Assembly: GCA_964563395.1 (NCBI GenBank)
Contig: CAZLWK010000002.1
Location: forward strand, 124,001-188,000
Reading direction: 5' to 3'
Origin: JBEVOS01 sp964563395
GTDB lineage: Bacteria > Pseudomonadota > Alphaproteobacteria > Caulobacterales > Aquidulcibacteraceae
Length of the DNA stretch: 64,000 nucleotides
The notes below the pieces were generated by a model. It was not told the DNA's origin. It did not search any database and worked only from the letters and a program-made list of their open reading frames with translations. The translations under genes and the position numbers were made by a program. Below, one piece after another: positions 9,575-18,386 of the stretch (position 1 is its first letter; each line of letters starts with the position of its first letter).

Positions 9575-10543
9575 CTAGAGCGTCGCCAGCCAATCGATCA
9601 GCAGCCCCGTCGTCTCCTCCGGCGCCTCCTGCTGGTTCCAATGGCCGACCTTGGGCGTCAGATGCACGCCGCGCAAATCCTTGAAATGAGGCTTCTGCAA
9701 AGCGGTGAGGCCCTCGGCGTTCGCGCCGCCGATCACGCCGTCGCGGGCGCCGGCGATGAACAGCGCCGGCTGCTGAATGATCGCCGGCTTGTCGGCCATG
9801 AAGGCGTGATCGCGGCGGAAATTGCGATAGCGATTGATCGGGCCGCGAAAGCCGGAGCGCTCGAACTCGCCGACGAAATAATCGATGTCCTCGGCGGTCA
9901 TCCACGCGGGAAACACTTCCGGATCGGGCAGGTGTGAGAGAAAGTCCGAGCCGAGCGGGCGCTCCTGATACGTGAAGCCGGTATCCCAGATGTCGCCCGA
10001 GCCCATGTAATACATGCGCCGCAGCTTGCCGCGCACATCGCTTTCGAACTCGGCCTCGGCCACGCCCTCTTTCTGGAAATAGCAGATGTAGAAGAACTTG
10101 CCCTGCTTGGTGAAAAGCTCTTCCAGCGTGTCGATCAGCGGCGCGGCGGGACGCCCGCTATAGGGCACGGACAGGCCGGCGACGGCGCGCACTTTATCTG
10201 GATGCAGAAGCGCGGTGTGCCACACGATCGGCGCGCCCCAATCATGGCCGATGATCACCGCCGGCGCGTTCGGCGAAAGCGCGCGGATTACGCCCGCCAC
10301 ATCGCCGGTGACGCTCTCCATGTCATAGGCCTCGACGGGATGAGGCTTGTCGGAGCCGCCATAGCCGCGCACGTCGATGGCGCAGGCGGTGAAGCCGGCC
10401 GCCGCGATGGGCCCGATCTGATGGCGCCACGAATACCAGCTCTCTGGAAAGCCATGCACCATGACGACGAGCGGGCCTTCGCCCTCCACGGCGCAGCGGA
10501 TGCGCACGCCATTGGTCTCGATGGTCTGAAATGTATGCGCCAT
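9575..10543 (-). CDS. Alpha/beta hydrolase, soluble epoxide-hydrolase-like
   Basis: A 322-residue alpha/beta hydrolase. The oxyanion motif HGFP is at residues 30-33, the nucleophile elbow GHDWGAP places Asp101 where epoxide hydrolases have their attacking Asp, and His301 in KVGHWNQQE is the likely general base. Asp instead of Ser at the nucleophile, and HDWG in particular, favours an epoxide hydrolase over an esterase; fluoroacetate dehalogenases share this motif. A lid region with FFYICYFQKEGVAE may supply a tyrosine. The start at 10543 follows GGGGAGG. Confidence 0.87.
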   Translation of the reverse strand: MAHTFQTIETNGVRIRCAVEGEGPLVVMVHGFPESWYSWRHQIGPIAAAGFTACAIDVRGYGGSDKPHPVEAYDMESVTGDVAGVIRALSPNAPAVIIGHDWGAPIVWHTALLHPDKVRAVAGLSVPYSGRPAAPLIDTLEELFTKQGKFFYICYFQKEGVAEAEFESDVRGKLRRMYYMGSGDIWDTGFTYQERPLGSDFLSHLPDPEVFPAWMTAEDIDYFVGEFERSGFRGPINRYRNFRRDHAFMADKPAIIQQPALFIAGARDGVIGGANAEGLTALQKPHFKDLRGVHLTPKVGHWNQQEAPEETTGLLIDWLATL

Positions 10544-10624
10544 GGCGCGCCTCCCCACGTTCCGGTCCAGATTTTTAGAACGTGTTGCACTTTTTCAGGG
10601 GCGCCTCAACCTCGTAATCGCATC

Positions 10625-11074
10625 CTATTGGTGCAAGGGCAGCATCAGCCATTTCCCATCGTCCTGGCGCAGGAACCGCCCCTGGCTCGGGCCGTTCGCA
10701 TTCATCAGGGCCGCCATCGACCCGCTGACGAAGGGGGAGTTCGTCGCAAAGCCCACCTCGTAATCGCACACGAAGCCAGGCTGATCCGAGCCCGGGACGC
10801 AGGCGATTTTCTCAAAGCGCGTGATTTCGAACGAGAGATCGCAGGATTCACCGCCAGAGGCGCCGCAGAGCGTCAGGCATTGCATCGCCAGCATCGGATC
10901 GTTCTGGTAGGCGCCGCTGCGGCAGGCCTGGGCCGTCGCCGCGAAATTGGCGTTGGCCTCGGCAAATTTGGCCTCCACCGCGCCGCGCATCTGCGCCTCG
11001 CTCGGCTCGCGCGAAGCGCCCCCGCACGCCGCGAGCGCAAGCGCCGCCGCCATCGCCAGTATTCGTGTGCGCAC
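10625..11074 (-). CDS. Small putative lipoprotein
   Basis: A 149-residue protein with a lipoprotein signal: MRTRILAMAAALALAACGG, lipobox LAAC near residue 17. A GTG start at 11074 is chosen because GGGAGG lies just upstream and the longer reading has an unlikely N-terminus. The mature part has several cysteines (ACRSG, QCLTLC, ESCDL, IACVPG, FVCDYE), suggesting disulfides in the periplasm or outer membrane. The closing part, GRFLRQDDGKWLMLP, resembles small secreted proteins with a beta-rich end. No function can be assigned. Confidence 0.7.
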   Translation of the reverse strand: MRTRILAMAAALALAACGGASREPSEAQMRGAVEAKFAEANANFAATAQACRSGAYQNDPMLAMQCLTLCGASGGESCDLSFEITRFEKIACVPGSDQPGFVCDYEVGFATNSPFVSGSMAALMNANGPSQGRFLRQDDGKWLMLPLHQ

Positions 11075-11259
11075 CTCATCCTCCCCGTTTGCGACGCGCC
11101 AGCATGACGATGGCGGGCTCCGCCGCAAGATTGCTCGCAACGGATGCGCATGGCCGTGCGTATTTTCTCCAGAGGCGCGCAGGCTGATGGGCGAACGGAT
11201 GTATTTGCAATCGTTCGCTTGAGCCCCCAAATGCCCGTAAACGCCGCGAGGGAGCGATC

Positions 11260-12135
11260 ATGGCCGACGATGCCGCTTACACACCGCCCAAGGTCTGGAC
11301 CTGGAACAGGGAGAGCGGCGGGCGCTTCGCCAACATCAATCGCCCGATCGCCGGGCCCACGCATGAGAAGGAGCTGCCCGTTGGGCGCCATCCCATGCAG
11401 CTTTATTCGCTGGGCACGCCCAATGGCGTCAAAGTCACGGTGATGCTGGAGGAGCTGCTCGCGCTCGGCCATGCGGGCGCCGAATACGATGCGTGGCTGA
11501 TCAATATCGGCGCGGGCGACCAATTCGGTTCAGGCTTTGTCTCGGTCAATCCGAACTCGAAAATTCCGGCGTTGCTCGACCGCTCGGGCCCCACGCCCGT
11601 GCGCGTGTTCGAATCCGGCGCGATCCTGGTGCATCTGGCGGAGAAATTCGGCGCCTTCCTCCCCACCGATCCCGCCAAGCGCGCGGAGACGATGTCCTGG
11701 CTATTCTGGCAAGTGGGATCGACGCCTTATCTCGGCGGCGGCTTCGGCCATTTCTATGCCTACGCGCCCAGCAAGATCGAATACGCCATCGACCGCTTCG
11801 CCATGGAGGTGAAGCGCCAACTCGACGTGCTCGACCGGCGGCTCGCGGAAGCGCCCTACGTGGCGGGCGAGGAATACACGATCGCCGATATGGCGATTTG
11901 GCCCTGGTATGGCGGCCTCGCCAAGGGCCTGCTCTATGAATCGGGCGAGTTCTTGAGCGTGCACGAATACAGACACGTCAATCGCTGGGCCGACGCGTTG
12001 GCCGAGCGGCCCGCCGTCAAGCGGGGCCGCATGGTCAATCGCGTCTATGGCGAACCGTCGAGCCAGCTGCACGAGCGGCACGATGCGAGCGATTTCGAGC
12101 TGCGCACCGCCGATAAGCTCGCCGCCAAAAGCTGA
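11260..12135 (+). CDS. yghU: Glutathione-dependent disulfide-bond oxidoreductase, YghU type
   Basis: GST-fold protein of 291 residues matching the Nu-class YghU/YfcG group, which reduces disulfides such as 2-hydroxyethyl disulfide with two bound glutathiones. The long N-terminal extension (YTPPKVWTWN...GRFANINRPIAGPTHEKELPVG) is diagnostic of YghU, followed by QLYSLGTPNGVKVTVMLEE of the thioredoxin domain and PNSKIPALLD with ESGAILVHLAEK. GAGGGAGCGATC precedes the ATG. It is a single gene, divergent from the lipoprotein. Confidence 0.92.
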   Translation: MADDAAYTPPKVWTWNRESGGRFANINRPIAGPTHEKELPVGRHPMQLYSLGTPNGVKVTVMLEELLALGHAGAEYDAWLINIGAGDQFGSGFVSVNPNSKIPALLDRSGPTPVRVFESGAILVHLAEKFGAFLPTDPAKRAETMSWLFWQVGSTPYLGGGFGHFYAYAPSKIEYAIDRFAMEVKRQLDVLDRRLAEAPYVAGEEYTIADMAIWPWYGGLAKGLLYESGEFLSVHEYRHVNRWADALAERPAVKRGRMVNRVYGEPSSQLHERHDASDFELRTADKLAAKS

Positions 12136-12230
12136 GTTCCATGGTATGCTCGCCTCTCGAGGAGTTTAGAGCGGTTCTCATCCGAAGGCCGATTTTCGCG
12201 TTTCGGGAACCTCTCTGAGGGAGCGAGATC

Positions 12231-12500
12231 ATGCCTGACATGATGGGCGCCGATGTCTGGTCGCCAGAGAACGCCGGTGTCCTGTGGGCGATCACCTACG
12301 CCGTCATGGCGGCGGTGTTCGCGCTGGTGCTGTTCTTCCAATGGCGCATCTTCGCCAAGGCCGGCTATCCGGGCGCGCTGTCCTTGATCAATCTGGCGAT
12401 CTTCATCCCGCTCATCGGCCCGATCATCGTGATCGCGCTCTACGGCTGGTTCGCCTTCGCCAAATGGCCGGCGCTGCATCCGCCGGCCGACGGGGCGTGA
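12231..12500 (+). CDS. Small two-helix membrane protein
   Basis: An 89-residue protein with two hydrophobic segments, about residues 17-37 (LWAITYAVMAAVFALVLFFQW) and 50-75 (LSLINLAIFIPLIGPIIVIALYGW). A good GAGGGAGCGAG ribosome binding site precedes the ATG. The second segment resembles the LIPLVGPIVLLVFFL-like helix of DUF805 or phospholipase-D-nuclease N-terminal type small proteins, but no family is certain. It ends one base before the convergent antiporter gene. Confidence 0.7.
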   Translation: MPDMMGADVWSPENAGVLWAITYAVMAAVFALVLFFQWRIFAKAGYPGALSLINLAIFIPLIGPIIVIALYGWFAFAKWPALHPPADGA

Positions 12501-14333
12501 TCAGCTCTCGGCGCCGATCGCATCGGCCGCTTCGGGATTGAGCGCCTTTCCTTCGCGGCGCGGCTGCGTGAACGGTTCGGGCTGGGGCGTGACGACATTG
12601 CCGCGCATGAGGCCCGCGCCCGCCTGAATGCCGCCGACCAATTGCAGCGCCAACCGCTCCGCGTCGCGCGCGCGCACTTCCTCGATGGTTTCGTCCGCCG
12701 TCGCGGGATCGACGCCGAATTGCGTAAGCACCTCGCGGCCGAAGGCGAGCGAGGATTCGAACACTTCGCGCAGCTGATAATCGACGCCGGCCTGAATAAG
12801 CCGCATGGCGTGGCCGCGATCGAAGGCGCGCACGAACAATTTCGCCTGCGGAAACTCCGCCTTGCACAGGAGCACGATGCGGTCCGCCGCCTCCTGCTTG
12901 TCCACGCAGACGAGAATGGCGCGCGCCTCGCCCGCGCCGGAGGCGCGCAGCACGTCCAGCCGCTGGCCGTCGCCATAATAGACGCGGAAGCCGAAATTGC
13001 CGGCGGCGCGGATCATCTCCACGTCATTGTCGATGATGGCGATGTCCATGCCGCGCGCGAGCAGCGCCTGGCTCGCGACCTGCGCGAAGCGCCCGAAGCC
13101 GATGATCAGCACCTGGCCGCTGAGCCCATCGGCCACCTCCACGCCCTCCATGGATTCCGCAGCCTTCGGCAGAAGCCGCTCCACCGCCAGCGCCAGAAGC
13201 GGCGTCAGCGCCATGGAGAGAATGACGATCGCGGTCAAGGAGGCGTTGGCGTTCGCCTCGATCACGCCGGCGGCGGAGGCGGCGGCGTACAAGACGAAGG
13301 CGAATTCGCCGCCCTGCGCGAACAAAGTGGCGCGGCGCAGCGCGTCGCGATGATGCGTGCGCGTGGCGCGCGCGACGGCGTAGATGGCGGCCGCCTTCAC
13401 CGCCATGAACACGGCGACGCCGCCAAGAATAAGCGGCCAGCTTGCCACTACGACCGCCAGATTGAGCGACATGCCCACGCTGATGAAGAAGAGGCCGAGC
13501 AGGATGCCGCGAAACGGCTCGATGTCGGCCTCCAATTGATGGCGAAACGTGCTCTCCGACAACAGAACGCCGGCCAGGAACGCGCCCATCGCCATGGAGA
13601 GGCCGCCCGTCTGCATGAAGAGCGCCGCGCCCAACACGACCAGAAGCGCCGCCGCCGTCATCACTTCACGCGCGCCGGCCCGCGCCAGAAGCGCGAAGAA
13701 GGGATTGAGCAGCCAGCGCCCCGCCGCCACCAAGAGCGCGATCGCGCCGAGGCCGAGCGCGACGGCGCGCCAAACCGCGCCCGCGTCCATGGCGGCGGCC
13801 CCGCTGATGGAGGCCATCACCGCCACCATGGCCAGAAGCGGCACGATCATCAAATCCTCGAACAGGAGGATCGAGACCGCGCGCTGGCCCTCGGCGGTGG
13901 CGGTCTCGCCGCTATCGTCCAGCATCTTCATGATCACGGCGGTGGAGGAGAGCACGAAGCCGAAGGCGCCGATGATGGCCGCGTTCGGCGGCAGGCCCGC
14001 CGCCATCGCCACCGCGCTCAACAGAATTCCGCACGTCGCCACTTGGGCCGCGCCGACGCCGAAAATGTCCTTGCGCATGGACCAGAGCTTGGCCGGCCGC
14101 ATCTCAAGACCGATGATGAACAGAAACAGCACCACGCCCAATTCGGCCACGTGCAGGATCGATTCCGGATCATCGAACACCTTGAGCCCGAAGGGACCGA
14201 TCGCGACGCCCGCGATGAGATAGCCGAGCACCGAGCCGAGCCCCAGGCGGCGAAACACCGGCGCGGCGACGACGCCCGCCGCCAGGAGCGCGACCGCCCC
14301 ACCCAGATCGACGCCCGCGGATTCACCGGCCAT
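12501..14333 (-). CDS. Kef-type cation:proton antiporter (CPA2) with TrkA-N domain
   Basis: A 610-residue membrane antiporter. Roughly the first 390 residues are a 12-13 helix CPA2 exchanger (LGVVLFLFIIGLEMRPAKLW, AFGFVLSSTAVIMKMLDD, LFEDLMIVPLLA), including the hallmark acidic site region. From about residue 405 a Rossmann-fold RCK/TrkA-N domain starts (VLIIGFGRFAQVASQALLARG) and likely senses nucleotide or glutathione conjugates. This is the KefB/KefC architecture for potassium efflux during electrophile stress; no KefF/KefG ancillary gene is adjacent, though GST-family YghU is close by. GGAGAACAGC precedes the ATG. Confidence 0.9.
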   Translation of the reverse strand: MAGESAGVDLGGAVALLAAGVVAAPVFRRLGLGSVLGYLIAGVAIGPFGLKVFDDPESILHVAELGVVLFLFIIGLEMRPAKLWSMRKDIFGVGAAQVATCGILLSAVAMAAGLPPNAAIIGAFGFVLSSTAVIMKMLDDSGETATAEGQRAVSILLFEDLMIVPLLAMVAVMASISGAAAMDAGAVWRAVALGLGAIALLVAAGRWLLNPFFALLARAGAREVMTAAALLVVLGAALFMQTGGLSMAMGAFLAGVLLSESTFRHQLEADIEPFRGILLGLFFISVGMSLNLAVVVASWPLILGGVAVFMAVKAAAIYAVARATRTHHRDALRRATLFAQGGEFAFVLYAAASAAGVIEANANASLTAIVILSMALTPLLALAVERLLPKAAESMEGVEVADGLSGQVLIIGFGRFAQVASQALLARGMDIAIIDNDVEMIRAAGNFGFRVYYGDGQRLDVLRASGAGEARAILVCVDKQEAADRIVLLCKAEFPQAKLFVRAFDRGHAMRLIQAGVDYQLREVFESSLAFGREVLTQFGVDPATADETIEEVRARDAERLALQLVGGIQAGAGLMRGNVVTPQPEPFTQPRREGKALNPEAADAIGAES

Positions 14334-14440
14334 GCTGTTCTCCGTTCAAGAGGCGGACAGCTTTAGGAAAGAAAGCGGCCACGGCCAATCCGGCTTTTCC
14401 TTCGCGGACCCCTGCCGCTACAAAGCGCCCGGAGCCTCAA

Positions 14441-15472
14441 GTGACGAAGCGCGTTTTTCTCCATGGCGGCCATTTCAAGACCGGCACGACCAGCGCGCAA
14501 AAGGCGCTGGCGGCGCACCGGCCGCTTTTGGCGCAGCACGGCTTTCTCTATCCCGAGCCGGCGATCGCCTGGTTTCCCTGGCAGCATGGCGTGATGCTGG
14601 CGGTGCGCAATCCGGAGCGGCGCACTGAGAGTCTCGCGGAATTGCGCGCTCTGCTGCAGGCGTTTCGCGCGGGGCCGGCGCACACCTTGATCCTCTCGGC
14701 GGAAATGCTCTCTTCCTATCGCGAGGAGGAATTCGCCTATTTCCGCGAGCTCCTGGCGGATTTCGACAGCACGTTCGTCCTGACGATGCGCCATTGGTCG
14801 GGCTTTCTGCGCTCGCGCTGGCTGCAGAATATCCGCAATGGCGACACGCGCGCGTATCCTGCCTTCGTTCGCGCGATCGCGGAACATTTCGAGCGAACCG
14901 CCGATGGGGATTTCAGCCTCGTTCTACATCGCGCGCGCGCGGCGACTCCGCGCCTGCTCGTCAACTATTACCACGCCGCGCATGTGAACCAGGCGCTGTT
15001 CGCCCTTTTCGGACTTCCCCCGGATCTATCAATGCGCCTGCTTTCAGGACAGCAGGCGGAGAATGTCAGCGCCGGCTTCCTGCAGCACGAAATGCAACGC
15101 ATCGCGAACGATGTCGTCGCGGCGCACACGGGCGGCGACGGCGGCAAGGAGTTTCGCGATACGGTGGATTTCTCGAACGCCTTGCTTTTGGGCACGCGGA
15201 TCGAGGCCTTCATGGCGGAACGCTCGAATGCGTGCCGCGATCTTGAGGCGCTGATCGAGCGCGCGCGACAAGCCACGAACCTCGCCGCGCTTCGAGCGCC
15301 CGTGGCGCACTGGACCGACTATTTGAGCACACGCCTCGCCGCGCTGGGCCTGCCCGCGCCGCCGCCGGATTGGGGCGCGGAGGAAATCCAGACATCGACC
15401 GCCTTCACGACGCTGAGTGCGGACGATCTGCCGGAGGCGCTGCGCGCCTCATTGCTGGAGCGCATGCTGTGA
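14441..15472 (+). CDS. Sulfotransferase-family protein, copy 1
   Basis: A 343-residue protein starting at GTG behind GGAG. The N-terminus VFLHGGHFKTGTTSAQ fits the 5'-phosphosulfate (PAPS) binding loop of P-loop sulfotransferases, and LSAEMLSS followed by LTMRHWSGFLRSRWLQNI fits the 3'-phosphate binding Arg/Ser segment. The acceptor is unknown; carbohydrate, lipid or polysaccharide sulfation are options. A second copy follows with a 4-bp overlap. Confidence 0.7.
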   Translation: MTKRVFLHGGHFKTGTTSAQKALAAHRPLLAQHGFLYPEPAIAWFPWQHGVMLAVRNPERRTESLAELRALLQAFRAGPAHTLILSAEMLSSYREEEFAYFRELLADFDSTFVLTMRHWSGFLRSRWLQNIRNGDTRAYPAFVRAIAEHFERTADGDFSLVLHRARAATPRLLVNYYHAAHVNQALFALFGLPPDLSMRLLSGQQAENVSAGFLQHEMQRIANDVVAAHTGGDGGKEFRDTVDFSNALLLGTRIEAFMAERSNACRDLEALIERARQATNLAALRAPVAHWTDYLSTRLAALGLPAPPPDWGAEEIQTSTAFTTLSADDLPEALRASLLERML

Positions 15473-16518
15473 AGAAGCGCGTCATCATTCACGGCGGACA
15501 CTTCAAAACAGGCACCACCGCCGCGCAAATGCTGCTCGCCGACAATCGCGCTTTGCTTGCCGCACATGGCGTTCATTATCCGATTCCTGCGAGCGACTTC
15601 GCGCCACATCAGCACGGGGTCATCTTGGCTGTGCGCGACGAGGCGGGACTGGACAGCCGCCTCAACGCGCTCCGCGCGCTTTTGCTCTCGTTCAAGGAAA
15701 GCGACTCAGAAACCCTCCTGCTATCGGCTGAAATGCTGGCGTCATTTCATGAAGCGACTTTCGCGCGCCTGTCCCCTCTGCTTCAGGAAACTGATGCGAC
15801 TTTCGTTCTCATGCTTCGCTCTTGGAACGGATTTCTAAACTCGCGATGGCGGCAAAACCTGAGCCACGGAGACAGCTTGAGCGCGCAAGCGTACGTCTCC
15901 AGAGTAATTGACGAGTTTTCGTGGACCCTCGATGGAGACTTTTCGATCATTTTCGATCGCGCCCGCAGCACCGGAATGCGGCTATCGGCGATCTACTACT
16001 CGAAGGCGAACGCATTGCGGGACATGCTTCGCTTTGTCGGGCTTCAAGCGGACACCGTTGAACACCTTGTGACCCGCGCAAAGCGGGAGAACACCAGCGA
16101 GAAGTTCCCGGGTTATGAGTGGCGTCGCCTCGCGAACGCTCTCGTCGCCCAAGAGATCGGGCGACCGGCCGACGCGCGGTACGCCTCGCTGCGCGACGGC
16201 GTGGACTTCCGCCACGATTTACGGCTTGGCCGTAAATGCAGCGCGTTTAGGACTTCTGGCGCCGAAGCGGCTTTGCTTATTGAGCAAGCGATCATCGAAG
16301 CCAAACAAGAACGCACGCTGGCGGCGCTAGGCGCACCCGAATGCGATTGGCGCAGCGCGCTTGCCCAGAACCTTGTTGGTCTGGGCGTGGAACCGCCGCC
16401 GCCGGCTTGGGGCGATGACGAGCGGGAGGCGCCCTTCACATTCTGCGATCTTGCGCCAGACGATTTTCCAAGCGCGGCCCGTATTGCGTTCTTGGACCAC
16501 CTCATGCGGCCGCAATAG
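15469..16518 (+). CDS. Sulfotransferase-family protein, copy 2
   Basis: A 349-residue paralogue of the preceding protein. It starts at GTG inside the upstream stop (GTGA). The same motifs recur in order: VIIHGGHFKTGTTAAQ at the N-terminus, LSAEMLASFHE and LMLRSWNGFLNSRWRQNL, and the ends of both proteins share a PPPPxWGxxE segment and a DDxPxAxRxxxLxxxM ending. Codon use is visibly less GC-biased than in copy 1 and the neighbours (TTA, CTA and AAA codons are more common). The pair arose by duplication and has diverged strongly, or one copy was acquired. Confidence 0.7.
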   Translation: MKKRVIIHGGHFKTGTTAAQMLLADNRALLAAHGVHYPIPASDFAPHQHGVILAVRDEAGLDSRLNALRALLLSFKESDSETLLLSAEMLASFHEATFARLSPLLQETDATFVLMLRSWNGFLNSRWRQNLSHGDSLSAQAYVSRVIDEFSWTLDGDFSIIFDRARSTGMRLSAIYYSKANALRDMLRFVGLQADTVEHLVTRAKRENTSEKFPGYEWRRLANALVAQEIGRPADARYASLRDGVDFRHDLRLGRKCSAFRTSGAEAALLIEQAIIEAKQERTLAALGAPECDWRSALAQNLVGLGVEPPPPAWGDDEREAPFTFCDLAPDDFPSAARIAFLDHLMRPQ

Positions 16519-16523
16519 CGCCC

Positions 16524-17501
16524 CTACCGCCGCACATAGCCCGCGAGGCGCTTGGTGATAATCGCCTCGGCGTCACCGACGATGCGGTCGATCAATTCCT
16601 TGCACGAGGGAATGTCGTGGATGAGCCCCTGCACCTGGCCGGCGGACCAGATGCCGTGATCGGGATCGCCGGTTTCATAGACGACGCGCCCGCGCGAGCC
16701 AGCGACGAGATCGCGCACATCCTCGAATTTCGCGCCCTTCCGCTCCAGCGCGACGACCTCCTGGCTCACGGCGTTCTTCGCCACGCGGGCGGTGTTGTGC
16801 ATGGTGCGGAAGATGAGATCGGTGGCGCGCTCATCGTTCTTGACCATCTGCTCCTTGATGTTTTGATGGATCGCGCTCTCCTTCGTGCACATGAAGCGCG
16901 TGCCCATATTGATGCCGTCCGCGCCCAGCGCGAGCGCGGCGACAAGACCGCGCGCATCGCCGAAGCCGCCCGAGGCGATCATCGGAATCTTCACCTTGTC
17001 CGCCGCGGCGGGAATGAGAATGAGCCCGCCGACATCGTCCTCGCCGGGATGGCCGGCGCATTCCAGGCCGTCGATCGAGATCGCGTCGACGCCCATGCGC
17101 TCGGCTGAAAGCGCGTGGCGCACGGCGGTGCATTTATGGATGACCTTGATGCCGTGCTGCTTGAAATGATCGACATGCTCTTGCGGCTTGTAGCCGGCGG
17201 TTTCGACGATCTTGATGCCGCTATCGATGATCGCCTGGCGATATTCCGCGTAAGGCGGGGGATTGATCGCGGGCAGGATGGTGAGGTTCACGCCGAGCGG
17301 CTTCGAGGTGAGCTTGCGCGCCTTCTCCACCTCCTTGACGAGATCGGCCGGCGTGGGCTGCGTCAAAGCCGTGATGATGCCGAGCCCGCCCGCTTCCGAA
17401 ACGGCGGCGGCGAGTTCGGCGCGGCCGACCCATTGCATGCCGCCCTGCACGATCGGGTGCTCAATGCCGATGAGGTCCGTGAACCGCGTTCTGATGCCCA
17501 T
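16524..17501 (-). CDS. Nitronate monooxygenase-like FMN enzyme
   Basis: A 325-residue TIM-barrel flavoenzyme of the nitronate monooxygenase / 2-nitropropane dioxygenase family. Signatures are HPIVQGGMQWVGRAELAAAVSEAGGLGII at the N-terminus, PLGVNLTILP, DGLECAGHPGEDDVGGLILIPAA, IASGGFGDARGLVAALALGADGINMGTRF for FMN phosphate binding, and ESAIHQNIKEQM. CAGHPGE places the family's catalytic His-containing loop. The start at 17501 has GGAGGAA just upstream; a longer in-frame reading to 17549 is unlikely. Substrate may be propionate 3-nitronate or another activated compound. Confidence 0.87.
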   Translation of the reverse strand: MGIRTRFTDLIGIEHPIVQGGMQWVGRAELAAAVSEAGGLGIITALTQPTPADLVKEVEKARKLTSKPLGVNLTILPAINPPPYAEYRQAIIDSGIKIVETAGYKPQEHVDHFKQHGIKVIHKCTAVRHALSAERMGVDAISIDGLECAGHPGEDDVGGLILIPAAADKVKIPMIASGGFGDARGLVAALALGADGINMGTRFMCTKESAIHQNIKEQMVKNDERATDLIFRTMHNTARVAKNAVSQEVVALERKGAKFEDVRDLVAGSRGRVVYETGDPDHGIWSAGQVQGLIHDIPSCKELIDRIVGDAEAIITKRLAGYVRR

Positions 17502-17662
17502 GGGCGTTTCCTCCGTCTTCGCCGCGCACCTTGGCGCCGGCCTTCGCACGCGCCAAGCCGGGTCCGTTAGGGAAGCGGGGCGCGGCCCACGCTGATTAAC
17601 GGGCGTTCGCTGGGCGGCGAATCGCTTATGTTCGGCGGCCCACCCACAATTTGGAGCGCGCC

Positions 17663-18295
17663 ATGATCGAAGGTCCGCAGCTTGCCGCCCTGGTCGCGGC
17701 CAAGGTCTGCCATGACATGGCCGAACCGATCGGCGCGATCGTTCAGGGCCTGGAATTCCTCAAGGATTCCGATCCCGCCACCCGCGAGGAGGCGATCTCC
17801 CTCGTCGATCAGGGCGTGCAGAAGGCCTGGGCCAAGCTGGTCTTTTTTCAGTTCGCGGTCGCGGGCGCGCTAGCCGAGGGCGAGGGCGAGCTTGAGGAGG
17901 CGCGCGAGCCGGCCACGAAGCTCTATTCGGTGCTGCGCCCGGAGCTCGTTTGGAACGCGCCCAGCGTGAAGCTGCCCAAGGCGGCCACGCGCGTCGTCGT
18001 CAATCTCCTGCTCATCGCCAATGAATGTCTGCCGCGTGGCGGCAAGGTGGAGGTGAACGCAAGCGCGGACGGCGCGATCATCATCGCCGCCACCGGCCCG
18101 CGCGCCGGACTGCGGCCGGCGACCGGGGCCGCGCTGCGCGGCGAAACGCCGGCGGACGGCCATTCCGGCCCGATCGCGCAGCCCCTGCTGACCGGCATTC
18201 TCGCCCGCCAGGCCGGGCTCGACCTCGCCGCGCGCGAAAGCGAGGAGCGCGTCGAGCTGATCGTGAAGGCGCCCGCAATTCGCCTCGCCGCCTAG
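17663..18295 (+). CDS. chpT: Histidine phosphotransferase ChpT
   Basis: A 210-residue homologue of ChpT, which in Caulobacter relays phosphate from CckA to CtrA and CpdR and so controls the cell cycle. The signature VCHDMAEPIGAIVQGLEFL (from residue 15) carries phosphoacceptor His17. The C-terminal half keeps the degenerate ATPase-like fold (NLLLIANECLPRGGKVEV, LLTGILARQAGLDL) without ATP-binding boxes, as in the family. ATG 17663 is preferred over an upstream TTG at 17651 because GGAG lies 7 bp ahead of it. CckA and CtrA genes are not in the window. It heads a cluster of chemotaxis-like genes. Confidence 0.9.
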   Translation: MIEGPQLAALVAAKVCHDMAEPIGAIVQGLEFLKDSDPATREEAISLVDQGVQKAWAKLVFFQFAVAGALAEGEGELEEAREPATKLYSVLRPELVWNAPSVKLPKAATRVVVNLLLIANECLPRGGKVEVNASADGAIIIAATGPRAGLRPATGAALRGETPADGHSGPIAQPLLTGILARQAGLDLAARESEERVELIVKAPAIRLAA

Positions 18296-18300
18296 GCGCG

Positions 18301-18316
18301 GTAAATCCTTCTTAAC
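18301..18316 (+). promoter_or_regulatory. CtrA-like box between chpT and the CheA-like gene
   Basis: GTAA at 18301-18304, seven bases, then TTAAC at 18312-18316: one mismatch from the CtrA consensus TTAA-N7-TTAAC. It lies about 70 bp before the CheA-like start. If bound, the ChpT-CtrA output would regulate the genes next to chpT. The match could be chance in a 90-bp gap. Confidence 0.4.
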
Positions 18317-18386
18317 CGGCGCGTCTCAGCGTCCGCCCGAAGCGCCACGTCCAACGCGTGGCGCCGCGGCGCGGGTCTTGAGCGCA

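Noticed and set aside
12642..14366. 574-residue plus-strand open frame across the antiporter gene
   Set aside because: Runs antisense to a well-supported Kef-type gene, is rich in Arg/His/Gln as expected of antisense frames in GC-rich DNA, and has no family motif.
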